64,000 nucleotides of DNA, taken from assembly GCF_905220365.1 (NCBI RefSeq), contig NC_061143.1:5084001-5148000 (forward strand), given 5' to 3'. The stretch's first letter is position 1. Each line of letters starts with the position of its first letter. This document shows, one piece after another, positions 1 through 12,239 of this stretch. The notes beneath the pieces were generated by a model, which saw only the letters and a list, made by a program, of their open reading frames with translations, did not search any database and had not been told where the DNA came from. The position numbers and the translations under genes are program-made. Source of the stretch: Vanessa cardui. Lineage: Eukaryota; Arthropoda; Insecta; Lepidoptera; Nymphalidae.

Positions 1-162
1 TGAAAAAGAGTAATTACCCAGATTTTTGCAGGTTCTTCTCGGTAGAATCTACATTTCAAACCAGCAGTTTCCCTTAATATAGTGTGTAAATGATGGTATA
101 AAGGTGCTTGCTATGCTAAAAGCTGACTTCAGTAAAGTATATTTGGATTGATTGATTGATTT
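1..162 (+). mobile_element. LINE-J1 3' end, truncated by window edge
   Basis: This is the 3' untranslated tail of a Jockey-like non-LTR retrotransposon. It shares the 'ttcttctcggtagaatctac' segment and the 'aagtatattt' end with better copies at 6.1, 16.4, 23.3 and 62.1 kb. It ends in a short (GATT)n tail. It is clearly diverged, and the 5' part lies outside the window. Confidence 0.75.
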
Positions 163-232
163 AAAGTGAGTGAAGCAGTGTAAATTCAAATACTATCAGC
201 TATTGAAGCGGTGTGGCGGAATAAGCTTTTTG

Positions 233-528
233 TTTTTTTTTTTTTATGGTATAGGTTGGCGGACGAGCATATGGACCACCTGATGGTAAGTGGTCACCAT
301 CACCCATAGACAATGACGCTGTAAGAAATATTAACTATTCCTTACATCGTCAATGTGCCACCAACCATGGGAACTAAGATTTTATGTCCCTTGTGCCTGT
401 AGTTACGCTGGCTCACTCACCCTTCAAACCGGAACACAACAATACTGAGTAGTGTTATTTGGCGGTAGAATAACTGGCGAGTGGGTGGTACCTACCCTGG
501 CGGGCTTGCACAAAGCCCTATCACCAAG
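233..528 (-). mobile_element. Repeat A (A-tailed SINE-like), near full length
   Basis: A near complete copy of the commonest repeat in the window. Read on the minus strand it starts at 'cttggtgatagggctttgtg' and ends in 'cctataccat' followed by an A-rich tail, seen here as the poly-T at 233-245. The 3' A tail and the repeated dispersed occurrence indicate a retroposon. I see no protein coding and no convincing tRNA-type promoter. Similar copies lie at 8.4, 11.5, 14.9, 40.2 and 57.8 kb. Confidence 0.85.
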
Positions 529-540
529 TAAAGCTACGAC

Positions 541-2340
541 AAAAAGGCAATCAATTATTTTTCTATAGTGTTAGAGAAACGTATAATCAACGATATGATT
601 TAATTACATATTATCGATACAAATGTTCTAAATTTGAATGCAGATCCGGTGTGTCGGTGTGTTATGATAGGTCAAAGAAAAGAACCAAATTTGACACAAT
701 GTGGTACGAAGCGAACTTTAATTGCCAGGAAGGACGAAGTCTTTTTAAATCCTAGCAACTTACGATCAACTAATCAAGAAATAAAAAAATGAAAGCGAAG
801 CCGCGGGCAATAATTAGTTTCTAATATTAGTGTTTTCACATCAGAATAATTCATTCGTATTTCATTCAATATTTTACATAACTTATATGATATTTTATTC
901 ATATGAAGAGTTATCAAATTTGAATCGAATGCTCAATAGAGAAATCATTAAAGCAATATTCCTAAACAGTGTCCACCCAAATAAGTCACCCTACGTTGCT
1001 AAAATAAAACAAAAATTTGCAAGCGCAATATAAAATCCCTAACATTTTTAAATCCTTTTAGTTAAATCAAATGCAAGGCTGTGGTCACGTACCGGCGCAA
1101 ATAAGGATATACGCCATCTCCCCGTTCCTCCTACACCGTAAAAACCTCTTTTTACAGTCGTGTTACAACGAAACGCTCTCGTGGCTCCAAACTATACCAC
1201 TTAGCGTATATAGGTGTACTAGCTACGGCTTGCGGTGCGATTTTAAATGCACTGATTTAATTTATCTAGCCACATTACGCCTTTTATACGGACGCTCTAA
1301 ATGGGCGTGGTGTAAATTTTAGAAATGTTTTGGATCTCACTATAATAATTTAATAAAATAATAGCAAGAGGTTTAATGCGTTATGGCTTTCGTAATTTAA
1401 TTTGCAATTTGCGATTTCATTTTTAAATAATATTATCAAATCAGTAATTGAATATTAAGATGTTCTGAGAAAGCTTTAGGAATTATAGGTACGTCGTATA
1501 GAATTTCCAAGGTAGAATAAAAATCTAATAAAGAAATGTCAAAGATTAATTAATCTGACTAAATATTTGAAGCTCATTGGTAGCATATTGCGTTATCAGC
1601 TGCGATCGACCAATTACAATTGAGTTGAAAGTTTAATTCAATTTGTGTCGTTCCGTTCAGAAATTGAAATAATAGGAATTAAAGGTTAGAAAAAAATCGG
1701 AGAGTTACTTCAATATTTTAAAAAAAATGTACAAATTCATATTGAGCGTTTGCTAAATACACAAAAAAAATCAATGGTACAAAACAATTAGCCCGTGAAT
1801 GTTCTACTCCTGGACTAAAGTTTCTTCTATTTACAAGCGAAAGTTTGAAGTTTGTACCACGCAGCTCTTAGTCGGTATGCATGTGGCAGATTTTCATCTC
1901 TACCCTAAATTCCATCACCGCTAATAAAACTCAACACTGATCGAGATTGATCTTCGGTCAAGGTACACGTATTATTCACGAACTGCTTATTTATTAAAAG
2001 CCATCCAATATAATCAAACAATAGATGTAGGAAATGGCGATATCATTATATCGTTGTCAACAATAAGTATTAAATTCGTATAGAAAGGGATATTCAGAGA
2101 TGGCGACGAGCCAAAACATTTATCATGCAGAACAACGAACTGTTATCTCATCAACGTATCATGATTCTGGATAAATATCACAATTTAGGTGAAATATCTG
2201 ATCGTAAAGACCATTTTCGCTTACATCGATATTTGCGTTGTTTGTATTTTTTGGAGATGTGACATTATTGAGTTAATATTGTAATATGTAAGAATGATTT
2301 AGCACAGATAAAATATTTATGAAACTAAATACTGTATATT
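541..2340. other. AT-rich stretch without recognised features
   Basis: Nothing recognisable by eye. Two short ORFs (830-1033 and 1071-1322, plus strand) have no familiar protein motif, no codon pattern that stands out and no supporting splice or polyadenylation context. They are probably chance frames. Confidence 0.5.
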
Positions 2341-2343
2341 TAC

Positions 2344-2515
2344 ACCCACTCCCAGCCTTGTCCGTTGTGTTAGTATAACTACAGGCACAAAATTCTTACA
2401 ACTTCATTGCCAAGGTTGGTGGTGTGTTGGCGATGCAAGGAATAGTTAAAAAAAATTACTGCGACAATGTTTGCAGACGTTGGCGACCATATATCATCAG
2501 TTGGACCAAGAAAAA
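2344..2515 (+). mobile_element. Repeat A, old degenerate copy
   Basis: Recognised by 'actacaggcacaa', 'ccaaggttggtgg' and 'gatgcaaggaatagttaa' in the right order for a plus-oriented repeat A. The 5' end is missing and the tail is strongly mutated. Confidence 0.6.
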
Positions 2516-2651
2516 ACTCAATTTTATTGCGTTGACTGCGTAATTATCTTCCAATTATTCGGAAATACTTTTCAACGGTTTTATGCTGCTAATTTTAAGA
2601 GGTAAGGTTTAGGCGGTTTAAGAGTTACCCTATTATTATGTTAAAGTAAAC

Positions 2652-2917
2652 TACCGGCCTGTAAATTTACCACTGCTGAGATAAGGCCTCCTCTTCCATT
2701 AAGCAGGGGGTTTGGAACATATTCCACCACGCTCTTCCAATGCGGGTTGGTGGAATGCACATGTGGCAGAATTTCGATGAAATTAGATATGCATAATGCA
2801 GGTTTCGAGATGAATTCTAAACACAATTAAGTACATATATATAGTGGTGCTTGCCTGGGTTTGAACCCGAAATCATCGGTAAAGATGCAAGTGTTCTAAC
2901 AACTGGGCCATCTCAGC
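2652..2917 (-). mobile_element. SINE-1 (tRNA-derived) copy
   Basis: Minus-strand tRNA-derived SINE. The tRNA-like head at the right end holds an A box ('tggcccagttg', about 2900-2910) and a B box ('gggttcaaaccc', about 2855-2866). The body contains 'ggtggaatatgttccaaacc'. Its organisation resembles the Metulj-type SINEs described in Heliconius, but that name is from memory and would need a library match. The short ORF at 2641-2826 lies wholly inside it and is not a gene. Confidence 0.85.
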
Positions 2918-2929
2918 ATTATTATGTTA

Positions 2930-4430
2930 TTATTTATTAAATTTTCCACTAATTGTAATTATGCAAAAACGTAAAATCTGTATTAAATTTTTATATACGG
3001 AAATAATTTTGTTACTTAAAAGTAAATTTAATATAAAAATATTATAATGTAAAGTATTGTGCGCCAGAAATGGCTGAATACATATTGTGATCAAAACAAA
3101 TAAATAACAATCAATATAAAACATTTGTTTGTATCTATCTGTCTTTGTCAATAAGATATATTTAGTAAATATTCCATAGCTGGAATAATGTTTTCCTCTC
3201 CCTCGAAGGAGAAGGAGGATGTTTTTATTCCATTTCTGCAATATTTTAGTAGTTGGCAGATATTCATCCTTAATCAACAGGTCATGTTACCATTGAGCTC
3301 GAGTTGAATTATTATAGAAATAAACTTATAAAAACAATAATGTTAACTGGATATTGATCAAATATCGTTGTTTGCGAGCCATGTCTATTCGCAGACAAGT
3401 TCAATTCCCAATTTTAATTTTATACAGCGATAATTTAGGACAGTTTCAAAATTACTGGTTGGGTTAGAATTTTCTGTATGGTGTTTGTTTTTATTTTATC
3501 TGTTTTTTTATTCCTTGATATTATGAGTCATGGCCGTTATCCATTTGGAGTAATTAATTTGTTGTTTCGAGTATCATTTCATGTACATTAGACGTTTATT
3601 GCGTTTTAAATATTTACATGGTTATGCTTCTAACTGGCTTTGCGAGTGTGTCCTTAGTGGGCAGATGTGTACCCTCAGTATTTTATTGTATAGGTTGATT
3701 ATTAAGACGTGAAACCGTAACAAACAAACAAATAAACGAACTCACTTTCACATTTGTGATATATATACAAATATGAAATAAAACTAGTTACTGTATAAAT
3801 CTTGACAGCTTGGAATGGTGGCAAGAATGCTACCTGCATTTCCCCGTTGAATCGAAAGTCCGATCCTCTGGGCAAAAAACGAACGTGTTATACTTTGATG
3901 AAACTTTTTGCACCACTACTCCAAGGGCTAAGCGTTTCGACAGCAAATTTAATTTTTGCATTAAATGTTATTAATTATTTTGTAATATTAACTAGGAAAA
4001 ATAAACAGACCACATAACAAATATACTATATCGTTAGATTTGGTAGAATGCAATTGAGAATATTTTCTATAGCACTACTGCACTTTATGGGCAGTTAAAG
4101 TGTTTGTCCGGCTGCTGTGATATATTAAACAAATTATAAAAAAAGTTTTACAGGGAAAATTAGCCTCATCTATATCCATCGATTATGCCTGAAATCTTGA
4201 AGACATTAGCCCAGCAGTCTGATGTTTACCGGTGGTTACTAGTATCGCGGTTAAACTGCTTTTTTATTTTTAGTTTCCACCTAATTTTGATACTTTATTT
4301 ACCTTATCTTTTCTACACGTAGATTAAGGTTTTTTTATTGCAACTACATCCGAATTGTGTAAAGAATTTATCAAACAAATAATCAGTCATTATGTTATGA
4401 AAAGTTAGGTTGAAAATTAATAACTTTCAA
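2930..4430. other. AT-rich stretch without recognised features
   Basis: No repeat family or gene recognised. Short ORFs at 2930-3277 (minus) and 3802-4017 (plus) are AT-rich and show no motif. A plain intergenic or intronic reading is preferred. Confidence 0.45.
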
Positions 4431-4615
4431 AAATCAAAATCAAAATAAAATTAATTCAAGTGGGCTTTTACAAGCACTTTTGAATGGTCATTTAACAATA
4501 AAGCTACCGCCGGTTCGGAAAGTAGATTCTACCGAGAACAACCGGCAAGAAAGTCAGTAGTTTCTCTTTTTCAACATTTAAAAAATACAAAGTCATGTTA
4601 GTTAATACAATTATT
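4431..4615 (-). mobile_element. LINE-J1 3' end
   Basis: The 3' tail of the Jockey-like LINE on the minus strand. The (TTTTGA)n-type terminus is at the left ('aaatcaaaatcaaaat'), followed by the conserved 'gtagattctaccgaga' and 'aaccggcaagaaa' blocks. Coding sequence is absent, as in a typical 5'-truncated insertion. Confidence 0.8.
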
Positions 4616-6128
4616 ACATCACATTACTTTCCGCAAAAATAACAAACTATAATCTATAAAATATTTACATATCAGCGTTATCGGAGAATTTTCTTAATAA
4701 AACAACCAATTTAAGAGTAACAAGCAATTTTACCGAGACACTGAAATGATGGAGCGTTGCCAACACATTACGTATTGCATCCGAGGCAGTTATCCAATTA
4801 TTGCATTGTGTGTCAAGTCAAACATTGCTGTCTGATATTTGATCGTAAACCGGTGCTAACAGACGCTCTAGATAAATGGCTCTTCCAGAACACGCTCTAT
4901 TATTTTTACATTTATAAACACATTTGATACATGTCTGTATTTTCAACTATGTTTAAATTGCGATCGCTTATATATTATTCGAATGTAAGTGTTTTAATCG
5001 AAACAAAATTGTATGGATTATCGTTATATTTATTTATAGCGTTGATATTTATTTTTCAAACTGGATTTATAAATTAAATTGGATTTTATTGTTGTGCATA
5101 TGTTTTTTAATTGGTAAATAGTGTAACTAGTAAGTTTTTCGTTGGTTCTCTTTGGTAAAATATTTCAAAAATATCTGTAAAAATTGCTTAAAAAGCTCAT
5201 TGCAAGATATTAACATTAAATTAATACTCAAAACAAAGTCATATGTAGGTTGTCTTTCTGTGATTATGTCCTTCGCTAATTTTTAGTTTTTTAAATAAAG
5301 TGTATGTTATTGAAAGTTACTGTTGTAAAATGCCCTAAATTGATTTCATGAAATGTAATCGATATGAAATATGATATATCACTCGCATTAACAATAAATT
5401 ACCAAACCTACCTACTACATAAATAATTAAAATAGAGTAATACATTCTTAAATTAAATATGAAATAAACCTAAATAAAACATGATTTAGATTTGTCGGAT
5501 TATCGATGTTACAAACGAAAATAATTAATTAATCCAATTATTATGATTAGAACGAAGATAAACGCAAATTAAACACATGATAGTTAAGTGGTGTTTAATC
5601 TTATTCTCTTTATTTTTCATACAAGCCGTCTTCACTAATTTCAAAATTAATCTTCTATTAATAAAATTAAAAAAAATAAGATCCTGATTTAATTGATTGC
5701 TGATTGCTAATTTGAATAACTTATATATTTATACTATACCACTTTCATTATTAATAAATTGAATCCGTGCGACATCGTTGTAGGTGGCTAGCTGATCATA
5801 TATTTTCAAATATAATATAACCAATCACTCAGGATAATATAACTTACAAAGAAAATTCCCTGTAAGGCGTATAGATTAGAACAATTTACTATATATCATT
5901 TCTTCTAAGATAATGGGCCTCCCTCGGCGAGAGATAACGAACATCGTGGATTGGTCTCGGCAAATTGTAGAGGTTTGTAGGTTGTAGGGTTCCGTGGGAA
6001 TGAGTGTGATGCGAATTTTTAAATTATATATAAGTATAATAAAAACTGGCGTAAAATTATAAACCATGAATTTGAAATGAAACATCATGTGAAAAACATC
6101 TGCGAAGACGAGGGTCTTCAGGTTCAAT
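4616..6128. other. AT-rich stretch without recognised features
   Basis: No gene, repeat family or strong motif recognised. The ORF at 5876-6127 (minus) shows no known domain. Confidence 0.45.
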
Positions 6129-6516
6129 CAAAAAATCAAAATCAAAATAAACTTTATTCAAGTAGGCTTTACAAGCACTTTTGAATCGTCATTTTATAAT
6201 TAAGTGACGCTACCACCGGTTCGGAAAGTAGATTCTACCGAGAAGAACCGGCAAGAAACTCAGTAGTTACTCTTTTTTAACATTTAAAAAATACAAAGTC
6301 ATGTTAATTGAATACAATTATTTAAATTAATATATCCTGCTTGGAAGTAATCAGGTATTAACTCCACGCTTTTTTATCATCTATAAAATCTTGTATCGAA
6401 TAATATGCTTTTTCTACCAATGTATTTTTTACAAACGATTTGAATTTACAAAACGGCAAAGTTAAAAATGTCTGCGGAATTTTATTATGTAAATACCCGT
6501 GTAATGAACCGTCGTT
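6129..6516 (-). pseudogene. LINE-J1 tail with C-terminal reverse-transcriptase ORF remnant
   Basis: Minus-strand Jockey-like non-LTR retrotransposon, 5'-truncated. The 3' tail is at 6129-6357. Beyond it a coding remnant of about 52 codons runs from 6516 down to its natural stop at 6358-6360. The peptide contains NKIPQTFLTLPFCKFKSF and then AYYSIQDFIDDKKAWS at the C terminus, the usual end of lepidopteran Jockey/BS-like ORF2 proteins. An in-frame stop at 6517-6519 shows it is dead. The same C-terminal peptide recurs at 23.3 kb. Confidence 0.85.
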
Positions 6517-6569
6517 TTATCGCGTGCTGAATTTGTGGTTAAAGTTCATCTTGTTCTGGGTAAAGGTGT

Positions 6570-6615
6570 CATGTGTCGTGGAATATATCGATCCGTATTG
6601 GAACAGCATGATGGA
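6570..6615 (+). repeat. Possible SINE-1 fragment
   Basis: A short match to the SINE-1 body around 'gtattggaacagcatgatgg'. It is too short and mutated for certainty. Confidence 0.35.
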
Positions 6616-6659
6616 ATAAGGGAGAAAAGAGTTCCCAATTTATTTAGGACCTTAAACTA

Positions 6660-7128
6660 AGTACTTCAATATTAATTTATAGGTTTAGTTCTTAATATGT
6701 ATAATTCTTATAGCACGACAAAAAGATCCAATGGATACAAAATACAAACTTTATTTATTAAAACAAACTCATATCATTACATAAATTATTTTTACAGATG
6801 CAGCTAAGGGATAAAAGTATTTATAAATAAGAATACGGAATCATATACATTTCAGATTAAGTAGATTTTTATAGAAAATGCTGATTATTCCACTAACGAA
6901 GGTAAAGGAATTCTCTTGAGTGATGTTCTTTAGTGGTTAAGAGCATGCCCTTGTTTATATACACTATTAAATGGTCCATCTAAAAGGCTTCTACTGCCGT
7001 TTACTTCAGAGTGAGGAGCAAAACAAATTATTGTTAATGAACAATACACACTATATTACAAGGTATATAAATTAAACATTAAGTTAGTGAATGTACAAAA
7101 ATCTAATAGCATATAAGCATAGATATCC
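6660..7128. other. AT-rich stretch without recognised features
   Basis: Nothing recognisable by eye between the 6.6-kb fragment and the next SINE. Confidence 0.45.
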
Positions 7129-7129
7129 G

Positions 7130-7438
7130 AGAGGCGAAATGGTCCAGTGGTTAGAGCGCTTGCACCTTAACCGATGATTGCGGGTTCAAACCCAGTCAAG
7201 CACCACTGAATATTTATGTGCTTCATTTGTTTTTTAAATTCATCCCGTGCTCGGCGGTAATGAAAACATCGTGAGGAAACCTGCATATGTCCAATTTAAT
7301 ACCAATTCCTCCACACGTGTATTCCATCAACCCGCATTGGAACAGCGTGGTGGAATATGTTTCAAACCTTCTACTCCAAAGGGAGTGGAGTCCTTTGAAC
7401 AGCAGTGGGAAATTTACAGTCTGTTGTTGTTGTTGTTC
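7130..7438 (+). mobile_element. SINE-1, full length with internal promoter and (TTG)n tail
   Basis: A complete tRNA-derived SINE. The A box lies at 7139-7150 and the B box 'ggttcaaaccc' at about 7183-7193, spaced as in an RNA polymerase III promoter. The body ends in a (TTG)n tail at 7423-7437. Several overlapping short ORFs (7223-7471 minus, 7247-7441 plus, 7287-7649 plus) are by-products of this element. Confidence 0.9.
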
Positions 7439-7439
7439 T

Positions 7440-7950
7440 AACAATTTACGGTTAATATGTGTGCGATACATTACGAATTTACGTTTTAATGTGTGTGTGT
7501 GTATATTGTTTCTAGCTTTAAGACTGTTTCATATCACGGTGGAATATTACTCGATGGTTGTTCGCGTGTGCATCCGACTTAGTTCTCACGTTAATTGGAT
7601 TCCACGGAGATCTCCCAAAGGCTGTCTGTCAAGACTCGCCCGGACATGAGTACTAAGAACCGTTGGAATTAAAGCGTTATTGCTTTTGATATTAAATACG
7701 TAAATAAATATTGTATTTTTTTTGTGTTCTAATTTTAAAATAATAATTATAACAAATGATCTACTCATTCAATTATTAAAAGTGTGACACTCGTTTTATG
7801 CTTTTTCTTATCTACAAAAAGGAAGAGGCTCGAAAATATTTAAAAAAATTATAAGCGTGTCCATCAAAGAATTGATAATTGTTATTTTAGGATAGTTCCG
7901 CTTCGATTGGTTACAGTTTTACGTCGTTCGGTAGTATCTGAAAACCTTAT
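7440..7950. other. Unassigned stretch with a short TG run
   Basis: Contains a (TG)n run at about 7489-7502 and otherwise no recognised feature. Confidence 0.4.
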
Positions 7951-8095
7951 TATCACTACATATTATAAAACAAAGTCCCCAGCCGCGTCTGTCTGTACTT
8001 TCAAACTTCAAAACTACTGAACGGATTTTCATGCGTTTTTCACTACTAGACAAAGGGGATTCATAAGGAAGGTTTCGGTATATAATTTACGATAA
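7951..8095 (+). mobile_element. H1 Helitron-like element, 5' part
   Basis: Begins 'tatcactacatattataaaa' and continues with 'ctgtctgtac' and 'acggattttcatgcg'. This is the plus-oriented start of the H1 family, whose opposite ends are seen at 33.05, 34.72 and 52.87 kb. The 3' CTAG end is missing. Confidence 0.65.
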
Positions 8096-8381
8096 TTGTT
8101 AATCATATCTTAAGGGAGCAATAAAAAATATATACATAAAAACTAATAAATAGTGTCCACACTTGCAAAGACGGGGCGGGCCGATAGTGTATATACATAT
8201 ATGTAATGATAAATTATTTCGTACTCTAGTACATATATACCTATATTCTTTAAGTACTTTTCATCCCCGTCATTTTAAAATAAGGTCATTAATTTCAAAG
8301 TATATATTTAATACTCATCACGTCTAGATTCGCGTGTTATAACCGCTGACCATTATTTACACCGTCAATAAAATAAATTTC

Positions 8382-8656
8382 TTGGTGGTAGGGCTTTATG
8401 CAAGCCCGTCTGGGTAGGTACCACCCACTCATCAGTTATTCCACCGCCAAATAACAGTACTCAGTATTGTTGTGTTCCGGTTTAAAGGGTGAGTGAGCCA
8501 GCGTATCTTATTTCCCAAGGTTGGTGGCACATTGACGATGTAAGGAATAGTTAATATTTCTTACAGCTTCATTGTCTATGGTTGATGGTGACCACTTACC
8601 ATCAGGTGGCCCATATGCTCGTCCGCTAACCTATACCAAAGAAAAAAATAAAATAA
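8382..8656 (+). mobile_element. Repeat A, near full length
   Basis: Plus-oriented copy from 'ttggtggtagggctttatgc' to 'gctaacctataccaaag' and an A-rich tail. Compared with other copies it lacks the 'actacaggcacaagggaca' stretch, so a small internal deletion is likely. Confidence 0.85.
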
Positions 8657-8659
8657 ATC

Positions 8660-9530
8660 ATGTTATAACACTTTAAATAATCTATGAAATGCGAACTCAT
8701 AACTAAAACGATTTTAGTGGGATGGTTTTTGATAATTCCCTCACAGACCCTTTTCCTCTCAAGGGACATCTTATATTTATGGTTTTCAAAAGATAGGGTT
8801 GGATTCCAACAAGTTTCCCCGGAATGGCTTAGCAATGCCTTCCGAGATGTAATTGATTTATTTTGTTTTTTGTCGTAAATAAACTCTACAGTTACAAATT
8901 TGTTTTTATTTCTGATTTAAAAGAGATTTTAGTTTTATTTAAAATATTATTAGTATGAAACAAAGTCGCTATGACGGTCTATTCTGTTCTATTCTCACGT
9001 TTGCCTTTCAATTTAATTAGAATTATTTTCGAAAGACTGTGTTTTTTTATGTGTTTTTGTGGCTTTTATTTATGCATATATTCATTAGAATATATCAATA
9101 ACAAAAAGTTGAGGATTTTTTATCAAATTTTCATCAAGTAAACATTCTTTATAGTTAGATATATGTACATATATATAGCAATCAACAAACTAATGTTCTT
9201 CTAAATAAGTGGTCTTGAAAATTTCAATAGACGCGTATATGATAAGGTATGTTCGTGTATCATATAGTCATATTATCTATCACTAGTTTACTTTCAAAAA
9301 TTTTTTTATGAACCTTTATCAAAATAAACGGTGTATTAAACTTTTTCTTTAAAAAGTATCTGCTTTTGGCACTATTTAAATTTCGCCGGTAGTTTCAGAG
9401 ATATCACATGATATTTGGTAAAGAGTAAAAGATGGCGGCGACATTCATGAGAGTAAGCTCTCAAACTTTGACAATACAAAATGTAATAAAGTATTACAAA
9501 AACTCTCTTTGATCCATAACTTTCAGATAA
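8660..9530. other. AT-rich stretch without recognised features
   Basis: Two overlapping short ORFs (8626-8835 minus, 8684-8878 plus) show no recognisable domain. No repeat family identified. Confidence 0.4.
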
Positions 9531-9765
9531 ACGACGGCCTCCGTGGTCGAGTGGTATGTAAACCGGTTTTCATGGGTATGCCACTCCGAGGTCCCAGGTT
9601 CGATTCCCGGCCTAGTCCATGCAGAAAATTCATTAGTTTTCTATGTTGTCTCGGGTCTGGGTGTTTGTGGTACCGTCGTTACTTCTGATTTTCCATAACA
9701 CAAGTGCTTTAGCTACTTACATTGGGATCAGAGTAATGTATGTGATGTTGTCCCATATAATATAT
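9531..9765 (+). mobile_element. SINE-2 (tRNA-derived), near full length
   Basis: Plus-oriented tRNA-derived SINE. The head reads 'cctccgtggtcgagtggt' (A box) and, about 55 bases on, 'ggttcgattcc' (B box, about 9597-9607). The body holds 'cgtcgttacttctgattttc' and 'cttacattgggatcagagta'. Other copies lie at 28.6, 35.7, 38.9 and 42.9 kb. The ORF at 9643-9840 is an artefact of this repeat. Confidence 0.9.
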
Positions 9766-9769
9766 AAAA

Positions 9770-11465
9770 CAACTTTGCATATTACTTTAGAGTATCAAAT
9801 CTTTTTGGCATTTTTACTATGCTATAGTAGATTAAGATAGAAGTAGCACCGAACGCGTTACAGCTAATCTTTATAAATGATTTTTCCTACATACGTCAAT
9901 CACGTGAAAATGACTGAAAATATCGGATTATCTGTGAGCAAACGACACGGAATCATCAGTATATAGATAACTATATACATATAGCCTATAAAGGCTATTC
10001 ATTTTTATGCTCCGTTTATCCTACCTCCTTTTTGTGAAAACGATCAAGTAACAGCTAATATAAATAATCTTATTCATTACTTTTATTATTCCATACAAAT
10101 TAATAGGGCAAAACGCGATATATAAATTTACCGAAAAGCATTCAAACATACATAAATCATGATCAGTAAGTACAAAGTCAAAGCTATTAGTTTAGTCAAA
10201 ATAATTAGAAAATCATGATCGACAATTATCAGTAATCAAACGCTATCAAAGTAATAAAGACACTATTACAAATTTCAATACATAGAACATATTACATATT
10301 AGATCTGGGATGAGTCAATTCAACAAAAGGCTTCGTAAAAACAACTGACACGTCTACTAATGAGGGAAATGTCGTGTAAATACAACCTTTATGACACTGC
10401 TGAATATGTGAGTAGCAGCTCTGACCCGGCACAATTAAAACTAGTTGACACAGAATCAGTAACACATGTTTGCTATTCGCGCGTTCAAAACACATATTCT
10501 GTTTTGAGACGAATTTTTGGCTGCGCGAAATTTAAAATTGGAACGCGATTATCAAATCATAGTATTCGTAATTTCATGAAAGAAAAAAGGTTATTCTTTA
10601 ATTTACATAGTATATTTAAGGTTTTGTCTCTCTAAAAATAATACATAGACGTGTCAGAGGCCACTCTACCACAACATCGTGTGTTATAAGCAACTAAAGA
10701 ATTAATACGTATTTAATTTATATAAATATAATTAAAGACCAAAAAAGATAACTGAAATTAATAATAAGTGCATATTTGTTTGTGTGAGGCGAGTGTAATG
10801 TAGTTGTATGTATGTATATACATATGTATGTATGTTGTATGTGTTGCTTTTTGTTCGAGATTCTATCGTGAATCTGGCTTTGGTGTCGTCCAAGTAGATA
10901 ATATTTTCCACCAATTTTCAAAACGTAGATATTTCAACAAAATATTATAAATAAACTAATAATAAGTCCAAGCTTTTCCGTTTGTCATTATTATGATCTT
11001 GTAATTATATCAACGATATCAAAGAGAGTATACAAATTTTATCAACTTGCTATATTTTTGAGCTAATATGATTTTTCGTAAATAGTAAACTGCTTTATTC
11101 GAATTTTAAATAAGGATTACAACGTAAAGGGATTTTTTAAAATAGTTGAAGCCGTATTCGCATTTACCTTTTGTATCCATACCAAAACATTACTCCATAC
11201 AAAAACACTAATATTAATGAAGATTTTCTTTGTCTGTTATTCGAATGAAATTCAAAAACCGACAACAAATTCAGAGAAAGAAATTTGGCTTGTAATGTGT
11301 TTGGCTTCTACAAAACGAATAAAAGACTTTGAAAATATAATTAGTACGTATAGGTTATAAATGTTTATACCACCTACCCTTTTCTTTGTTTAGCTTAGCA
11401 ATATTTTATATATACCCCTAGGCTGTCTAGTAGATATTACTTTTATATTGATCTAGCATGGACTA
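9770..11465. other. AT-rich stretch with a TATG-type simple repeat
   Basis: No gene recognised. A degenerate (TATG)n tract lies at about 10804-10842. Short ORFs at 10292-10495, 10360-10635 and 10718-10921 show no domain, and the last is partly translated simple repeat. Confidence 0.45.
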
Positions 11466-11467
11466 TT

Positions 11468-11757
11468 ATTTTTATTTTTTATTTATGGTATAGGTTGGCC
11501 GACGAGCATATAGACCACCTGATGGTAAGTGGTCACTATCACACATAGACAATGACGCTGTAAGAAATATTAACTATTCCTTACATCGTCAATGTGCCAC
11601 CAACCTTGGGAACTAAGATGTTATGTCCCTTGTGCCTGTAGTGACGCAGGCTCACTCACCCTTCAAACCGGAACAAAACAATACTAAGTACTTTTATTTG
11701 GCGGTAGAATAACTGATTAGTGGATGGTACCTACCCAGACGAGCTTGCACAAAACCA
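11468..11757 (-). mobile_element. Repeat A, near full length
   Basis: Minus-oriented copy. The T-rich start at 11468-11483 is the complement of the A tail. It matches the 233-528 copy over its length with scattered substitutions. Confidence 0.85.
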
Positions 11758-11870
11758 AGAATTAGTATAGCTATTCAAAGAATTACCTATATATCTGTTT
11801 GTATTTATTTTATTTAGTGTTTAATAGGTTATATCATAGTTATTTTTTTTACGTTGATTTAGATGTAAAT

Positions 11871-12010
11871 CTATATTATAATATTATAAATGTGAAAGTA
11901 ACTCTGTCTGTCAGTCTATCTGTCTGTCACTCCTTCAGGACTAAATCAATGAACCGAATTTGATGAAATTTGTGAAGCAAACTTGAACTGCAAGGAAAGA
12001 CATAGACTAC
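11871..12010 (+). mobile_element. H2 Helitron-like element, 5' part
   Basis: Shows 'atattataaatgtgaaagta', 'actctgtctgtc' and 'cttgaactgcaaggaaagac', the conserved plus-oriented start of family H2. It runs into an old repeat A copy, and no CTAG end is seen. Confidence 0.7.
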
Positions 12011-12215
12011 GTTCTTTGCCTAATACATTACAGCCAATCCCTATCATACAGATATAACGCTGTAAAAGATATTAATCGTTCCTTAAATTGTCAATGTTCA
12101 AAACTCTGAAACTAACAGGCTATGGTTTTTGTACCCGAAATTACACTGGTTCACTCATAGTTCAAATTACATATATTACATAGCACTATTTCGAATATAT
12201 CGAAATATCGAATAA
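12011..12215 (-). mobile_element. Repeat A, old degenerate copy
   Basis: Weak but ordered matches to minus-oriented repeat A: 'acgctgtaaaagatattaa', 'ccttaaattgtcaatgt' and 'ttacactggttcactca'. Highly diverged. Confidence 0.55.
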
Positions 12216-12239
12216 GGGATGAGAGATACAAGCTTATAC

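Noticed and set aside
7130..7200. tRNA gene suggested by the A box and B box
   Set aside because: The same tRNA-like head recurs at 2.9, 13.5, 15.7, 23.1 and 31.2 kb joined to a common body and TTG tail, so it is a SINE promoter. No complete cloverleaf with an acceptor stem is evident.
7287..7649. 120-codon ORF as a gene
   Set aside because: Its first part is translated SINE-1 including the (TTG)n tail as a run of Cys, so it is not a real protein.
9531..9610. tRNA gene suggested by 'ggtcgagtggt' and 'ggttcgattcc'
   Set aside because: It is the head of SINE-2, repeated at four other places with the same downstream body.
10718..10921. Short minus-strand ORFs rich in Thr, Tyr and Ile
   Set aside because: Part of the translation comes from the (TATG)n simple repeat.
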